64,000 nucleotides of DNA, from assembly GCA_963726065.1 (NCBI GenBank), contig CAVSAU010000008.1, positions 46,833 through 110,832 on the forward strand, in the 5' to 3' direction. Below, piece after piece: positions 63,297 through 64,000 of the stretch. The stretch is from Neomesorhizobium sp963726065. GTDB lineage: Bacteria > Pseudomonadota > Alphaproteobacteria > Rhizobiales > Rhizobiaceae. How positions within the stretch are numbered: position 1 is the stretch's first letter; the number at the start of each line of letters is the position of its first letter. Made by a program: the position numbers and the translations under genes. Below the pieces are notes generated by a model. The model saw only the letters and a list, made by a program, of their open reading frames with translations, had not been told where the DNA came from and ran no database searches.

Positions 63297-63734
63297 TGGA
63301 AAGTCTCTCGGCATCCTCCACCCAAACCAATAGCACTAAGGCGCCGGCCCACAACTTAACACCGGGTGCCCGCTGCGGCTAGGGTGTGAGTTCTCAACAG
63401 GCTGTCCATTCGGCCTGAGCAAGAAAGCTGAGGTGGCCGAAGCTTTAGCGAATCTCGGAGGACCGAATGGACAAGGAGGCCCGTGTGACGCGACATGGTC
63501 GAGAGCGAATTGTGCGCCAGATGATGTCTGAGCGCGCCCCTCGTTCGCATCCTTCCACCCCGCGCTGCGATGAACGCCTGCGCATCTGGCATCTACCCGG
63601 AGCGTCGGAGTTCTTTAATCCCCTGCAGGTGTGGAGCGACATTGGTCAGGCAGGCTGCAGCGCGGTGTACCGGACACTGCCCGAACTGGACATCGAGAGG
63701 GTGGTATCGAGCCACGCCAGAAACCGGCGAACGT
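63297..63734. other. Right-end region of the island, promoter of the unknown operon
   Basis: The promoter of the four-gene unit should lie here. An 11-base inverted repeat, TGTCCATTCGG (63403-63413) and CCGAATGGACA (63463-63473), surrounds a 49-base spacer and may be an operator or an end of a lost element. A plus-strand frame of 104 codons from 63467 has no recognisable motif and was not accepted as a gene. Confidence 0.45.
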
Positions 63735-63767
63735 GCAAAACCGTTTCAGATCGTCGATCTGAAACGG
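63735..63767 (-). terminator. Rho-independent terminator of the tRNA-Arg transcript
   Basis: A perfect palindrome at 63741-63767 (13-base arms CCGTTTCAGATCG and CGATCTGAAACGG around one base) is followed on the minus strand by TTTTGC. It lies 35 bases beyond the tRNA 3' end in the direction of transcription, where a tRNA terminator is expected. Confidence 0.65.
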
Positions 63768-63801
63768 TGCTATCCAGCTAAGTCTTTGAGACAATTACAA
63801 T

Positions 63802-63878
63802 TGGCGCACCCGACAGGATTCGAACCTGTGGCCTTCGCCTTCGGAGGGCGACGCTCTATCCAGCTGAGCTACGGGTGC
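63802..63878 (-). tRNA. tRNA-Arg (anticodon CCG)
   Basis: A 77-base tRNA gene with encoded CCA. The acceptor stem GCACCCG pairs with CGGGTGC, the D-arm reads AGCTCAGCTGGATAGAGC, the anticodon stem TCGCC/GGCGA carries loop CTCCGAA (anticodon CCG, reading CGG codons), and the T-arm is ACAGGTTCGAATCCTGT. It is intact and its 3' part serves as the attachment site of the island on its left. Confidence 0.95.
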
Positions 63879-63882
63879 ATCC

Positions 63883-63902
63883 TGCTTACGCAGTGCTTAC
63901 GC
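63883..63902. repeat. Second pair of TGCTTACGC sites, 5' of tRNA-Arg
   Basis: TGCTTACGC occurs at 63883-63891 and 63894-63902, 11 bases apart, identical in spacing to the pair at 51261-51280 beside the integrase. Both pairs continue with GCGG. This pair lies five bases beyond the tRNA 5' end, outside the island as defined by the tRNA copies. The remaining bases to 64000 hold no recognisable gene. Confidence 0.5.
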
Positions 63903-64000
63903 GGATTTTCCGCGACTGTTAAGGGCCGAACTACCCTCCGTAAGTCATTGATCTACTAACCTCTTTTTCTCTCCATTTCGCCACCGCCGACTTGACACAA

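Larger units (their letters stand above)
51087..63846. mobile_element. Genomic island integrated in tRNA-Arg(CCG)
   Basis: About 12.7 kb lies between the truncated tRNA copy at 51087 and the intact tRNA-Arg at 63802-63878. A P4-like tyrosine integrase is at the left end. The cargo is a metallopeptidase unit, an IS66 element and a four-gene operon cut by an IS5-type element. The cargo is less GC-rich than the flanking chromosome and has different codon choice (many AT-ending codons). No conjugation, replication or partition genes are seen, so it would depend on another element to move, or is immobile. Confidence 0.8.

Noticed and set aside
63467..63781. Plus-strand gene of 104 codons near the right end
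   Set aside because: It has no motif, runs through the tRNA terminator palindrome and has unnatural composition.

Overview
The window is high-GC DNA from an alphaproteobacterium of the order Rhizobiales, most like Mesorhizobium or a close relative. This is judged from gene content and order (ydcF-ftsX-ftsE / hpt-cpdR, ubiB-ubiE-coaBC, the nucleoside ABC/cdd/punA/deoA operon, many class III adenylate cyclases) and from two families of short extragenic hairpin repeats. No database search was possible; family calls rest on motifs and remembered family features.

Layout. 1-4.7 kb: envelope and division genes on the minus strand (plsC fragment, ydcF, ftsX, ftsE), then on the plus strand a DUF3426-like membrane protein, hpt and a CpdR-type receiver. 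This stretch is densely frameshifted, mostly by single extra bases. 4.7-22 kb: glutathione S-transferase, three class III nucleotide cyclases (one soluble, one with a CHASE2 sensor convergent with a FecR-domain protein, one fused to TPR repeats), release factor 3, a glyoxalase-esterase fusion, a 1403-residue cytochrome P450/DyP-peroxidase fusion and a Crp/Fnr regulator. 22-31.8 kb: a berberine-bridge-type flavin oxidase, an RND efflux pump with its adaptor, a 1-Cys peroxiredoxin, a GNAT acetyltransferase, CoaBC and a VapBC toxin-antitoxin pair. 31.8-44.5 kb: UbiB and UbiE, then a nucleoside salvage district (adenosine deaminase, uracil phosphoribosyltransferase, and a minus-strand operon of a BMP-type nucleoside ABC importer, cytidine deaminase, purine-nucleoside phosphorylase and thymidine phosphorylase), an acyl-CoA thioesterase and SlyX.

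44.5-51 kb is a decayed zone: an IS481-type transposase fragment, remnants of a FAD oxidoreductase, a catalase and an M15/YcbK-like peptidase, with an apparently usable CopG-PHB depolymerase pair and a transglutaminase among them. 51.1-63.8 kb is a genomic island in a tRNA-Arg(CCG) gene. It is bounded by a 45-bp duplicate of the tRNA 3' part and carries a tyrosine integrase at its left end. Its cargo is visibly less GC-rich: (i) a three-gene unit of a 55-residue protein, an HEXXH metallopeptidase and a small protein resembling effector-associated components; (ii) an IS66 element flanked by two unrelated broken genes; (iii) a tightly packed four-gene operon of unrecognised proteins, three with signal peptides, split by an IS5-type element that landed on an overlapping stop/start codon. 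These two unknown modules are the best candidates for an undescribed system.

How the genes work together: the cyclases and the Crp-type regulator suggest a local cAMP signalling district next to redox enzymes. The nucleoside importer, deaminases and phosphorylases form a complete uptake and salvage route. VapBC and the island modules are accessory. Many conserved genes carry single-base frameshifts that are repaired by deleting one base, so part of the apparent pseudogenisation is probably sequence error.
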